Of a stretch of DNA of 64,000 bases, positions 1-7,263 are shown piece by piece. The stretch's first letter is position 1; each line of letters opens with the position of its first letter. Location of the stretch: assembly GCA_902779125.1 (NCBI GenBank), contig CACZAC010000007.1, forward strand, positions 1 through 64,000, given 5' to 3'. Origin of the DNA: an uncultured Bacteroidales bacterium (GTDB lineage: Bacteria; Bacteroidota; Bacteroidia; Bacteroidales; Muribaculaceae). The position numbers and the translations under genes were made by a program. The notes below the pieces were generated by a model that was not told where the DNA came from, did not search any database, and saw only the letters and a program-made list of their open reading frames with translations.

Positions 1-243
1 GGTCGGCTCGGTGATGAGCACAATCGGCATGCCTTGCGGAGTGTAGCCCTGCGAGAAGTCGGTGCGCTTGGTCGCCATGCGCACGTCATGGCTGTAGAAT
101 AGCTGCTCGATCCACCGGGCCTGCTCCATGGTCAGGCCCGAAGTCTCGACCTCGTACAGCTTCTCGTTCTGCTGGTTGTAGAACGTGGAGATTCGGTTCG
201 TCACCGCTATCGAGCGGTCAACCTTGGGCTTGTGCGTGGTCAC
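1..243 (-). CDS. Unidentified partial protein cut by the window edge
   Basis: The minus strand is open from about 258 to base 1, giving at least 80 residues with ordinary codon use, including TNRISTFYNQQNEKLYEVE and ARWIEQLFYSHDVRM. A stop at 259-261 closes the frame upstream. The only likely start is a GTG at 241-243, about 40 nt past the dus stop, with no clear ribosome site. I do not recognise the family with confidence; WIEQLFYSHDV reminds me of C-terminal parts of larger Bacteroidales proteins. It may therefore be a 5'-truncated remnant rather than a whole small gene. The C-terminus lies outside the window. Confidence 0.5.
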   Translation of the reverse strand, partial: MTTHKPKVDRSIAVTNRISTFYNQQNEKLYEVETSGLTMEQARWIEQLFYSHDVRMATKRTDFSQGYTPQGMPIVLITEPT

Positions 244-281
244 TGCTTGGCTGACTTGTCAGTGAATGCCGCCCCAGATAT

Positions 282-1259
282 TTATGAAATGATTTCTTGG
301 TCATTGTCTTCGGCCTTGGCAGTCAGGGCGTTCTCGACGTCGGAGAGGGCGGCGGTGGCGGCGTTCTGGTATTGGTCGAGGGTGCGGGACTTGCGGATGG
401 CCTTGAAGAGTTTGTGGCCTGTGCCAGGCAGGAAGGTCTGCCAGATGTCCTGCAGGTGGCGCACCAGTTGGGCCTCGCCGCCGTTGAGTTGCTCGGTGTA
501 GCCTTCTACCAGCAGGTCGTGGAAGCGGCGGTAGTCGTCGGGCGTGGCGTCAGGAGTGAACATGCCGGGATTGGCGGCCAGGCCGCTGCCCACCATCACG
601 GCTGCAAGGGTGGGGTAGCGCTGGATGGTTTGCTCGATGTCCTCGATGGTGCGCAGGCTGCCGTTATAGACAACTGGCCATGCCGAAGCGGCAAGCAGGG
701 CATCGAACTGCTCCATGTCGAGTTCGCCTTTGTATTGCTGTTTGCCTGTGCGGGGATGGATGGCGATGTTGACAGGCTTGATGATGTCCATTATGGGCAG
801 GATGTCGCGCCACTGGTCGTTGCGGTCCCAACCGATGCGCATTTTCACGCTATACTCCACGTCTTCGACTGTTGCAAGGGCCTTAAAGAGCGCCTCGACA
901 AGGTCGGGATAGGCGAGCATGCCCGAGCCCTTGCGGTGCAGGGCGATGGGCGGGAACGGGCAACCCAGGTTGATGTCGATGCGGCGATAGCCCATCTGGC
1001 GGAGGGCGTCCACCATCATTAGGGCGTGGTCGGGTTGGCAGGCGAGAATCTGGGGAATGAGCGTGATGCCCTGGTTGCGCTCGGGGTCCACGTCACGCAG
1101 GTCCTTGCGCCTCACCTCGCCATGCTCCACACGCATAAATGGCGCATAATAGGCGGTCACACCGCCAAACACTTCGTGTTGCGCCATGCGCCACACGTTA
1201 TCGGTCACACCTTGCAGCGGTGCCGCAAGCACTGGTATCTTGATGTCGTTCATATTCAT
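282..1259 (-). CDS. dus: tRNA-dihydrouridine synthase family protein
   Basis: FMN- and NADPH-dependent enzyme that reduces specific uridines in the tRNA D-loop. The 325-residue protein shows the Dus TIM barrel: APLQGVTD (13-20) at the flavin site, INLGCP with the catalytic Cys near residue 100, KMRIGW (139-144), HPRT (168-171) and the phosphate-binding strand VMVGSGL (221-227). Length is normal for the family. The start ATG shares one base with the TAA stop of the upstream sialidase gene (TAATG), so the two genes are probably translationally coupled. A second in-frame ATG lies two codons inside. Which Dus subfamily it belongs to cannot be settled by eye. Confidence 0.9.
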   Translation of the reverse strand: MNMNDIKIPVLAAPLQGVTDNVWRMAQHEVFGGVTAYYAPFMRVEHGEVRRKDLRDVDPERNQGITLIPQILACQPDHALMMVDALRQMGYRRIDINLGCPFPPIALHRKGSGMLAYPDLVEALFKALATVEDVEYSVKMRIGWDRNDQWRDILPIMDIIKPVNIAIHPRTGKQQYKGELDMEQFDALLAASAWPVVYNGSLRTIEDIEQTIQRYPTLAAVMVGSGLAANPGMFTPDATPDDYRRFHDLLVEGYTEQLNGGEAQLVRHLQDIWQTFLPGTGHKLFKAIRKSRTLDQYQNAATAALSDVENALTAKAEDNDQEIIS

Positions 1260-2614
1260 TATTTAATATTGGTGTATCTGCCGTCGGTTATGTTTTTTAT
1301 GGTTAGAGTCTTGTAAATCAAGTCGTAGGCCGACGTGCTGTTGTTGTCGTTGCAGTCCTCGAGGAAGAAGGCGATATTGCCGTCGGTGGTGGCAATCATC
1401 GTAGAGTAGGCCGAATAGTTTTCGGTTATCTGGTAGCACTTCCAGCCCCATGTGAAATCGAGGGGCTCATCATAGTCACTGCTGTCGAGCAGTTCCTTAT
1501 AGTAGATGCTTACCCGCTGACGCCCCTTGCCCCGCGGTACCGACTGCAATGCCAGGTGGACGTGGCGGCCATCGCTGGTGCGCATCGCGGGCACGATGAG
1601 CAATTCACCATTGCAGGAACAGTCCTCGCTGTAGGTGCCTGATTCCGGGTCGTTGCTGACGGTCATCTCGCCCCATGAGCGTGTAGCGTAATCGTAGATG
1701 TTAAAGAGTCTGCCATTGGTGGCGGTCTGCTTGGAGCGGCAACTCAGCAGCACATTGCCATTGGGCAACTCCTCGACTTTTGCTTCATCGCCAAATGGGG
1801 CCGTTGTCGGTCTGGCCTCAGGACCACCCAGGGCTTGCCATGTCTGCCCGAAGTCGTCGCTGTACAAGACAAGACTGCCAACACCTACAGGAGTACATAT
1901 CGCCGAGTAGATGCGGTAATGGCTGCCCTGCTTGATGTGACTGCTCTGGCAGATGCGTCCGCTGGAGAAGAACAGGGCGTTTACCTCGGGGTAATCGGCA
2001 AAGATGCCGTAGATGTCGCTTGTCACCTCTTGGCCAGTCCAAGTCGTGCCGTTATCGTCGCTCGTGTAGCGTCCCACAAGCAAAGGATTGGTCAAGGTCG
2101 AGGCAAGGAATCCCTGTTTGCCTGAGGCACACATGATGAGTAGTTTGCCAGTTTCACGGTCGGCTATCGCTGCGGCATCACCGTGGCTATTGTTGAAGCC
2201 CTGCTGACGCATGTTGCCGTCGGCAATGATGAAGGTGCTGCCCCAGGTCGTGCCGCCGTCATCGCTGACTCTGCCCACGATGTCGATGCCCTGGTTGCCG
2301 CCGATGTCGGAGTCGCTGCTGTGCCTGTCGTCGGCAATGGCGAGCAGCCTGCCGTCACTCATCTGCACAATCGCTGGAATGCGGTAGTAGTGACGGGGTG
2401 TGAGATTGGTGTCAAACACGGTCACCGGATCGGCATTGGGCTCGTCGGGAGGCGTGGGAATTGTGTTGCCCACGATTACGCGTACCACCTCGTTCACGTC
2501 GGCAATGCTTACTTCGCCGTCGCCGTTTACGTCACCATAGACGCCCTGTGCGCTGCCTGCCAGAGAGAGCAGCGCTGCCAGTAACAATGCGCCTGATTGT
2601 AGAAACTTCTTCAT
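1259..2614 (-). CDS. Secreted exo-alpha-sialidase (GH33-like, BNR repeats) with half dockerin
   Basis: Predicted to release terminal sialic acid from host glycans outside the cytoplasm. The 451-residue protein starts with a signal peptide (about 1-24), followed directly by one dockerin/EF-hand loop, GDVNGDGEVSIADVNEVV (27-44). The catalytic propeller begins with the sialidase YRIP motif (77-80, the Arg binding the carboxylate) and DDRHSSDSDIG (95-105). Asp boxes of the form SDDGGTTW, SDDNGTTW and SDDFGQTW follow. Having a single calcium loop rather than the usual two is notable. The gene is first in a two-gene unit with dus and has its own Bacteroidetes-type promoter. No nan catabolic genes occur in the window. 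Confidence 0.88.
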   Translation of the reverse strand: MKKFLQSGALLLAALLSLAGSAQGVYGDVNGDGEVSIADVNEVVRVIVGNTIPTPPDEPNADPVTVFDTNLTPRHYYRIPAIVQMSDGRLLAIADDRHSSDSDIGGNQGIDIVGRVSDDGGTTWGSTFIIADGNMRQQGFNNSHGDAAAIADRETGKLLIMCASGKQGFLASTLTNPLLVGRYTSDDNGTTWTGQEVTSDIYGIFADYPEVNALFFSSGRICQSSHIKQGSHYRIYSAICTPVGVGSLVLYSDDFGQTWQALGGPEARPTTAPFGDEAKVEELPNGNVLLSCRSKQTATNGRLFNIYDYATRSWGEMTVSNDPESGTYSEDCSCNGELLIVPAMRTSDGRHVHLALQSVPRGKGRQRVSIYYKELLDSSDYDEPLDFTWGWKCYQITENYSAYSTMIATTDGNIAFFLEDCNDNNSTSAYDLIYKTLTIKNITDGRYTNIK

Positions 2615-2654
2615 GTGCTCAAGTCGTTTGAATCGTTATTCTTGTGCTATGATG

Positions 2655-2683
2655 CCTATCGATTGAGTCGTTCTGTCGATAGG
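2655..2683 (-). promoter_or_regulatory. Hairpin in the sialidase 5' leader
   Basis: An 8-bp perfect inverted repeat (CCTATCGA / TCGATAGG, 13-nt loop) lies between the predicted transcription start and the sialidase ATG. It could affect leader stability or translation. No riboswitch class is recognised. Confidence 0.4.
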
Positions 2684-2699
2684 CTCATGTCATACCCTA

Positions 2700-2730
2700 C
2701 AAAAATAGAAGTATTATTTCATTCCTACAA
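2700..2730 (-). promoter_or_regulatory. Bacteroidetes-type promoter for sialidase-dus
   Basis: On the minus strand the -7 box TATTTTTG (2700-2707) is preceded by a TTG -33 box (2728-2730) with a 20-nt spacer, matching TTTG-N19-20-TAnnTTTG. It predicts a start near 2694 and a leader of about 80 nt. Confidence 0.6.
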
Positions 2731-2843
2731 GTTTTAACGCCAAAACTGCATCTAATCTTGACTTTAGCTCTCGTAATTGGGAGCGGAATACGACGCCTGC
2801 CGAGTCGATTTGTATTGCAGTAAAAAACTTTTTTCGAAAAAAA

Positions 2844-2875
2844 TTTGGTCAGTTCGGGAATTGGTTGTACCTTTG
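2844..2875 (+). promoter_or_regulatory. Promoter of the tRNA-Met gene
   Basis: TTTG (2844-2847), a 20-nt spacer and TACCTTTG (2868-2875): an essentially ideal Bacteroidetes promoter. It ends about 18 bases before the mature tRNA 5' end. Confidence 0.7.
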
Positions 2876-2893
2876 CAGTCGCTTTTAGCAAAT

Positions 2894-2967
2894 GGCGGGA
2901 TAGCTCAGTCGGTTAGAGCGTCGGATTCATAACCCGGAGGTCCTGAGTTCAATTCTCAGTCCCGCTA
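2894..2967 (+). tRNA. tRNA-Met (anticodon CAT)
   Basis: The cloverleaf can be drawn by hand. The acceptor stem pairs GGCGGGA with TCCCGCT (one G-T pair), with discriminator A at 2967. The D-arm is GCTCAGTCGGTTAGAGC. The anticodon loop is TTCATAA, giving CAT, and the T-arm is CTGAG/TTCAATT/CTCAG. CCA is not encoded. The anticodon stem lacks the run of three G-C pairs of initiator tRNA, favouring elongator Met. A lysidine-modified Ile2 tRNA also has CAT and is not excluded. The last anticodon-stem pair is an A-C mismatch. Confidence 0.9.
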
Positions 2968-2970
2968 CAT

Positions 2971-3004
2971 TCAAGGGGTCGCACCAAATGGTGCGGCCCC
3001 TTGA
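2971..3004 (+). terminator. Hairpin after tRNA-Met
   Basis: A 15-bp inverted repeat (arms starting TCAAGGGG and ending CCCCTTGA, one G-T pair, AAAT loop) starts 3 bases after the tRNA. There is no good T-run; instead a heptad array begins at the next base. Confidence 0.65.
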
Positions 3005-3034
3005 AGTTTAGAGTTTAGGGTTTAGAGTTTAGAG
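3005..3034 (+). repeat. Heptad array, AGTT orientation (left inverted arm)
   Basis: Four 7-nt units (AGTTTAG type) plus AG. It is a perfect inverted copy of 3550-3579 and begins immediately after the post-tRNA hairpin. Confidence 0.9.
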
Positions 3035-3088
3035 AGCCAGCGGTTTTCTTCTATCAGTCTCGTTATGTCTTTGCCTCTGGAGAAGTCC

Positions 3089-3469
3089 TCAGTCACTATC
3101 CTTTTGGGATTTAGAAGCGTAACTGTTGCGCAAACCGCTGATTAAACGAGATGTTTCAAAGAAAAGAGGCTTGATTGCTTCTAAATCATCGAGAGAAATG
3201 TAATTCAACTCTACAGCAATCTGCAATTGACAATAAGTTTCTAATAATGAGCCATAGGAAATCTCAAGAAAATGGATTTTCTCTTTCACTGATACCCGTC
3301 CTGTTCCTTCGGCAATATTCGATGGTACAGATATCGCAGCTCTCCTTATTTGGCTACTAAGGGCATATTGCTCATATTGAGGGAATTTGTTGACAATCTG
3401 ATAAACGGCTACAGCCAGTTCCTTGGCTTTTTGCCATGCTGTTAATTTTTCAAACTGATAAGAATCCAT
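3089..3469 (-). CDS. Four-helix-bundle protein (S23/IVP family)
   Basis: A 126-residue soluble all-helical protein with the family's N-terminal signature FEKLTAWQKAKELAVAVY (6-23) and the central RRAAISVPSNIAEG (about 42-55). Members were first described as proteins encoded in 23S rRNA intervening sequences. They are structurally related to the Avd accessory protein of diversity-generating retroelements, and stand-alone copies are common in Bacteroidetes. The biochemical role is unknown. Here the gene is isolated, lies inside a 30-bp inverted repeat, and has heptad-like sequence just before its ATG (about 3474-3487). A+T content looks higher than in neighbouring genes, consistent with acquisition. 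No reverse transcriptase or rRNA is nearby. Confidence 0.88.
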   Translation of the reverse strand: MDSYQFEKLTAWQKAKELAVAVYQIVNKFPQYEQYALSSQIRRAAISVPSNIAEGTGRVSVKEKIHFLEISYGSLLETYCQLQIAVELNYISLDDLEAIKPLFFETSRLISGLRNSYASKSQKDSD

Positions 3470-3498
3470 ATTCTCTAAACTCTAACAATAAAAATAAG

Positions 3499-3542
3499 CA
3501 GCAATTCTTTAGCTCTTTACCATGCTGCTGGCCTTTCAAACC
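3499..3542 (-). pseudogene. Decayed N-terminal copy of the four-helix-bundle gene
   Basis: Read on the minus strand, this segment gives F-E-R-P-A-A-W-stop-R-A-K-E-L-L. It aligns with F-E-K-L-T-A-W-Q-K-A-K-E-L-A of the intact gene downstream. Both copies are preceded by similar AATTCTCTAAACTC-like sequence. It appears to be a duplicated start region with an in-frame TAA. It is too short to say whether the rest was deleted or never copied. Confidence 0.55.
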
Positions 3543-3549
3543 ACTAATT

Positions 3550-3579
3550 CTCTAAACTCTAAACCCTAAACTCTAAACT
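3550..3579 (-). repeat. Heptad array, AACT orientation (right inverted arm)
   Basis: Exact reverse complement of 3005-3034. Its outer end meets the 37-base palindrome at 3579. Confidence 0.9.
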
Positions 3580-3615
3580 TGTACATGTAAAATGCGCCGC
3601 ATTTTACATGTACAA
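3579..3615 (-). terminator. 37-base near-perfect palindrome over the DUF4954 stop codon
   Basis: Arms of 18 bp (TTGTACATGTAAAATGCG and its reverse complement) around a single C. The DUF4954 stop codon (3604-3606) lies inside the right arm, so the last residues are encoded by the hairpin. It could end transcription, but no T-run follows on the minus strand. It may instead be part of the adjacent repeat element. Confidence 0.6.
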
Positions 3616-5460
3616 TTTCTGGTTTTCGAAGTCGACCTCGCGGTCGAGGAGGGTTACGAAGTCGTCGAGGACGTCGCGGTCGATATCGCCAAGGGTGTAC
3701 TCGTTCTCGGCATCCTCGCGGATGAGGGCAATCCATTCGCGACGGGCGGTGACGTAATCCTGATGGATGCGGGCCACAGCCTCGTCGGTCAATTCGGTGA
3801 TTCCGTAATAGTCTAGAATGACGCGATAGCTCCATGACCATCGCAACTCGTTGTAGTTGGCGTCAATCTCCTTGAAACGGGCATTAACGGCTTCGATGGT
3901 GTCGAGGCGTCCGTTGATGATATCGTCGATAATCTGTTCCTCAGCGCTTTGAGGCATGAGCAGACCCATTAGGTCAATCCAATTGCCTTCGCCGTCGCTG
4001 GAGACGGGAGGTATGGGTTTGTGGCGTTTGAGCACGGCGCCCATGTAGATACGCAATGCCATGTCGTAGTACTTGATGCCCTTGTGCAGCAACGGAGCCT
4101 TGATGACATACTCGTGGTAATTGTAGGTGCTCACATTGTCGCCACTTGCGGCACGCAGGTTCTCGAGAATCTTTTTGCCTCGCAGCACCTCGCTGATGGT
4201 GAACGGGCTTAGCCAGTCAAAGTTGACCACGCTGCGGTGCTCCCCACGATAGCGCTTGTCACGCTTGGGCCACTTGCGGATGTCGCGGTACAGGCCCACG
4301 GTGGCGAAGTTGCGACCCGGTTTCAGGTACATGGTGTCGCCATAAGCAATCAGGTAGGAGAAAGGCAGGTCGCGCGTGTCGGGGTGATACATCAGTTTGC
4401 CGAACAGGACGCTGAACGAGCCGATGTTGGCGGGCAGCAGCAGATAGGCGCCACTGGCGGTCTTGCAGCCGCGTTCCAGGGCTCCGTGGTGCATGGGTCC
4501 CATCTTGTAGGCATGGTTGCTGAAGTTGGTTGCCGAGCCCGCATTATAGAACGAGAACATGGCACCGATGAGCAGCGAACTCTTGTGGTGACTCACCGTG
4601 AACGGACCACAGAAGGCCGCACACGCCTCTCCGTTGGACATATAGCTGTTGGCGAAAAAGACACTGCTGGCAGCTGTGAAGCCGTTCTCCAGGTGGCAGG
4701 ATTCACCCACGAAGCAGTCGGTCAGCTTGACGCTGCCCGTGAGACGTGATCCGCCACTGATGATGGTGTTTTCACAGATGACGCCCGTGCGAATGATGAT
4801 AGGATTCTCCATTGTGCTTCTGATGGTGCAGTTGCTCAATCGAGACACGCCGCAAATCTGGCATCCGTCATCGACGATGGTGTTGATGATGACACCCGTG
4901 TTGATGATGCGCACATTGTCGCCGATGGTGCTGCACTCGGGACGCGATGCCGCTACCGATTGCTCTACCATCCGCTTGATGGCTTCCATCATGGGCTTGT
5001 TATCGCCGTGCTTGACCATGAGGGCGGCAAGTTGGCTGTTCAGTTCGTTGAGCAGCAACAGGTTGCCGTCCCCCACCTCGTTAAGCACTGCTATTGTGTG
5101 TCCTTGACCGTAATTGGGTTTGCGCACGGTGTCGATGGTGCTGACATTGGAAATGTAGCACCCGTCACCGATGTTGACTCTATTCAAGTAGTTGCCGATG
5201 TTCTCGATCAGGCATCCGTCACCGATGGTCACGTTGCGCAGCGTGGCATTATAGATGCCACAGTTCTTGACAAAGCCCTCAGTAATCTCGACAGTACCTT
5301 CGCTGCCGCCTAGACGTGCCCAACCATAGAATTGCACGCGATGGCAGCGCTTGGTGTCAAAGTCATCAGTTACTTGTATCTCGTTCCAATCTTGAGCCCA
5401 ACAGTCGTTTCTTTTCAAGGCATCGATTTGTTGGTCTGTAAGGTGTCTGTATTCTTTCAT
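3604..5460 (-). CDS. DUF4954 family protein with left-handed beta-helix
   Basis: A 618-residue cytoplasmic-looking protein with no signal peptide. Residues about 60-290 contain hexapeptide-like repeats (VTIGDGCLIENIG, VNIGDGCYISNVS, STIGDNVRIINTGVII) typical of left-handed parallel beta-helix proteins such as sugar-nucleotide acyltransferases. The full length and order match the Bacteroidales DUF4954 family, whose substrate is not established; nucleotidyl- or acyl-transferase-like activity is only an inference from the fold. The last codons overlap a long palindrome. A TACCTTTG -7 box lies at 5490-5497. Confidence 0.82.
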   Translation of the reverse strand: MKEYRHLTDQQIDALKRNDCWAQDWNEIQVTDDFDTKRCHRVQFYGWARLGGSEGTVEITEGFVKNCGIYNATLRNVTIGDGCLIENIGNYLNRVNIGDGCYISNVSTIDTVRKPNYGQGHTIAVLNEVGDGNLLLLNELNSQLAALMVKHGDNKPMMEAIKRMVEQSVAASRPECSTIGDNVRIINTGVIINTIVDDGCQICGVSRLSNCTIRSTMENPIIIRTGVICENTIISGGSRLTGSVKLTDCFVGESCHLENGFTAASSVFFANSYMSNGEACAAFCGPFTVSHHKSSLLIGAMFSFYNAGSATNFSNHAYKMGPMHHGALERGCKTASGAYLLLPANIGSFSVLFGKLMYHPDTRDLPFSYLIAYGDTMYLKPGRNFATVGLYRDIRKWPKRDKRYRGEHRSVVNFDWLSPFTISEVLRGKKILENLRAASGDNVSTYNYHEYVIKAPLLHKGIKYYDMALRIYMGAVLKRHKPIPPVSSDGEGNWIDLMGLLMPQSAEEQIIDDIINGRLDTIEAVNARFKEIDANYNELRWSWSYRVILDYYGITELTDEAVARIHQDYVTARREWIALIREDAENEYTLGDIDRDVLDDFVTLLDREVDFENQKLYM

Positions 5461-5489
5461 GAGTTAGACATTTTTTAATAAATGTGGCG

Positions 5490-5497
5490 CAAAGGTA
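5490..5497 (-). promoter_or_regulatory. -7 box for the DUF4954 gene
   Basis: TACCTTTG on the minus strand about 30 bases before the ATG. The best TTG-like -33 candidate (5522-5524) is a little too far away, at 24 nt. Confidence 0.45.
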
Positions 5498-5580
5498 GTA
5501 TGAATGTACAGTATAATAAGACAATCCCCATCATTTTAATATTTGATAGGGATTGTAAAAGTTTTTTTAGCATTTTCCGA

Positions 5581-5645
5581 TGCGAGCGTTGCTCGCAGTT
5601 TAGAGTTTAGAGGGTAACCGCCAATTCCTAACTCCTAAATCCTCA
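5581..5645 (+). repeat. Hairpin plus inverted heptad array
   Basis: GCGAGC-GTT-GCTCGC (5582-5596) runs straight into AGTTTAG units (5597-5612). A short centre and AACT-orientation units (AATTCCT, AACTCCT, AAATCCT) follow, up to the GH125 stop codon. Confidence 0.75.
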
Positions 5646-7106
5646 CTAGTCAAGGCAGTGGATGAGCAGGTCGGTCTTGCCGTTGTCGATGAGGTGGATG
5701 ACCAGTTCGCCGAAGAGGGTGTTCTGCCAGGCGAACCAGGCACGGGTGTATTTCTGGGGGTTGTCCTTGTGGAACGACTCGTGCATGAAGCCGGTGCCAG
5801 CATCGGTGGTGAGCAGTTGTCTCATGCACCATGCAATTTCGGCATCGTCTTGGGCGGTAAAGGCCTTCATCATGATGCTCATGGGCCAGATGAGGTTATA
5901 GGCCGTGTGAGCCCCGCCGATTCCCTCGCATGCCGTGCCCTTGAAGAAGCAAGGATTATCCTCGCTCCAGACAAAGCGGCGCGTGTTGAGGTAGATGGGG
6001 TCATCCATGGGCACATCGCCCAGATAGCCCATTGCCAACAGGCTGGGCACATTGGCGTCGTCGGCGAGGACTCGTCCGCCCCAGCCGTCCACCTCGTAGG
6101 CGTAGATTTTGCCGTATTTGGGATGGTCCACGATGGCATACTTGTGCAGGGCATCCTCCACCTCCTGGGCGAGGGTGCGGCACTGGTCGGCTAGCAGGTA
6201 GTCATGGTTCACTTTTTGAAGGATTTCACCCGCCTTGCGCAGCGAGTTGACAGCCATGAAGTTGCTGGGCACCAGGAAAGGCAGCACCGTGGCGTCGTCG
6301 CTGGGACGGAAACACGACACAATCAGTCCGACGGGGTTTACGGGAGGTCCCCAGCCATACCATGTGAGTGACGATTTGGCATCGATATCGCGGCGCATGA
6401 ACTTGTAGGGACCCTTGTCGCCGTTCTTGCGCTGTTGCTCCTTGAAGGTGCGCAACACCGCCTGCATTGCCTCGACCCAGAGGTCGCCGAAGATGCTGTC
6501 GTCGCCCGTTACCAACCAGTACTCATAGGCCAAGCGGATGGGGTAACACAGCGAGTCAATCTCGTACTTGCGCTCATGCAGTTCAGGCTTCATGTCGGTC
6601 AGGTCTTCCTGCCACTGGCTGCCTGTCGGGCCGTCGTTGAAGGCGTTGGCATAGGGGTCCAGAACGATGCACTTGAGTTGGCGCAGGATGACGCCGCGCA
6701 GCATGTGGCGCAGTTTCTCGTCCTTGTTGGCATACTTGACGTAGGGCCACACTTGGGCACCGCTGTCGCGCAACCACATCGCGTGGATGTCACCCGTATA
6801 TACAAATGTGTCGTCATCGCCGTCGTCAGTCAGGCGGTAATGCACCGTGCTGTCGAGCGTGTTGGGGAAGCAGTTTTCAAACATCCACGCCAACCGCGGA
6901 TTGCCCTTGATTTTCTTCAGCACTTCTTTGATGCGTTTCTCGATAATCACACTGGTGAACAGCCGTTCCTCGGCGGGCGGGCGTTTGGTGACATAGGTCG
7001 AGGTTGCGTCACTCACTACCGCGGTGTAGCGCGGATGCACATCGGCAGTAGCCGGTAATACGGCGGCCACCGCTACAATACTTAATATAAGGTGTCTCAG
7101 TTTCAT
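5646..7106 (-). CDS. GH125 exo-alpha-mannosidase, exported
   Basis: Predicted to hydrolyse alpha-1,6-linked mannose from glycans; GH125 enzymes are metal-independent and inverting. From the ATG at 7106 the protein is 486 residues with a signal peptide ([21 protein letters not shown]). A longer reading to 7133 starts upstream of the predicted transcription start, so 7106 is preferred. GH125 hallmarks include [37 protein letters not shown] (containing an expected catalytic Asp) and the C-terminal [10 protein letters not shown]-type segment. It forms a single-gene unit between repeats and probably belongs to periplasmic N-glycan or mannan breakdown. Confidence 0.9.
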   Translation of the reverse strand: MKLRHLILSIVAVAAVLPATADVHPRYTAVVSDATSTYVTKRPPAEERLFTSVIIEKRIKEVLKKIKGNPRLAWMFENCFPNTLDSTVHYRLTDDGDDDTFVYTGDIHAMWLRDSGAQVWPYVKYANKDEKLRHMLRGVILRQLKCIVLDPYANAFNDGPTGSQWQEDLTDMKPELHERKYEIDSLCYPIRLAYEYWLVTGDDSIFGDLWVEAMQAVLRTFKEQQRKNGDKGPYKFMRRDIDAKSSLTWYGWGPPVNPVGLIVSCFRPSDDATVLPFLVPSNFMAVNSLRKAGEILQKVNHDYLLADQCRTLAQEVEDALHKYAIVDHPKYGKIYAYEVDGWGGRVLADDANVPSLLAMGYLGDVPMDDPIYLNTRRFVWSEDNPCFFKGTACEGIGGAHTAYNLIWPMSIMMKAFTAQDDAEIAWCMRQLLTTDAGTGFMHESFHKDNPQKYTRAWFAWQNTLFGELVIHLIDNGKTDLLIHCLD

Positions 7107-7130
7107 AGTTTTGTGGGTTGTTTCCTCTTG

Positions 7131-7162
7131 CAAAGGTAATCATTATTCTCCAATCGTCCAAA
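7131..7162 (-). promoter_or_regulatory. Promoter of the GH125 gene
   Basis: Minus-strand TTTG (7159-7162), a 20-nt spacer and TACCTTTG (7131-7138). The predicted start is near 7125, which decides in favour of the ATG at 7106. Confidence 0.65.
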
Positions 7163-7182
7163 TTGAGTCATCTAAATCAAGG

Positions 7183-7247
7183 CATCCGCACTCCTGAATA
7201 ATGGAATGCGGATGACCCTCTAAACTCTAAACACTAAACCCTAAACT
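7183..7247 (-). repeat. Hairpin and 30-base heptad array after the LRR gene
   Basis: Array 7218-7247 is, on the minus strand, AGTTTAG-GGTTTAG-TGTTTAG-AGTTTAG-AG: the same 30-base design as 3005-3034 with three changes. An 8-bp hairpin (CATCCGCA / TGCGGATG, 7183-7214) lies just downstream of it and may end transcription of the LRR gene. Confidence 0.7.
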
Positions 7248-7263
7248 GCGAGTAACACGAGCA

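Larger units (their letters stand above)
3005..3579. mobile_element. Candidate element: four-helix-bundle gene between 30-bp inverted repeats
   Basis: The 30 bases at 3005-3034 are the exact reverse complement of 3550-3579. Each arm is four heptads (AGTTTAG, AGTTTAG, GGTTTAG, AGTTTAG) plus AG. Between them lie one intact four-helix-bundle gene (3089-3469, minus) and a decayed N-terminal copy (about 3499-3542). Hairpins flank both outer edges (2971-3004 and 3579-3615). No target-site duplication and no transposase are visible, so mobility is inferred only from the terminal inverted repeats and the isolated cargo. The alternative is chance recruitment of a common local repeat on both sides. Confidence 0.5.

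Noticed and set aside
2697-2891. 64-codon open frame over the tRNA promoter
   Set aside because: Covers the sialidase and tRNA promoters on the wrong strand for either and has no protein-like features.
3005-3034. Telomere-like TTTAGGG repeat
   Set aside because: Only one unit has GGG; the period-7 pattern fits the AACTNNN rule shared with many other arrays in the window.
3089-3469. Diversity-generating retroelement, because the protein resembles Avd
   Set aside because: No reverse transcriptase, template repeat or variable repeat is present nearby.
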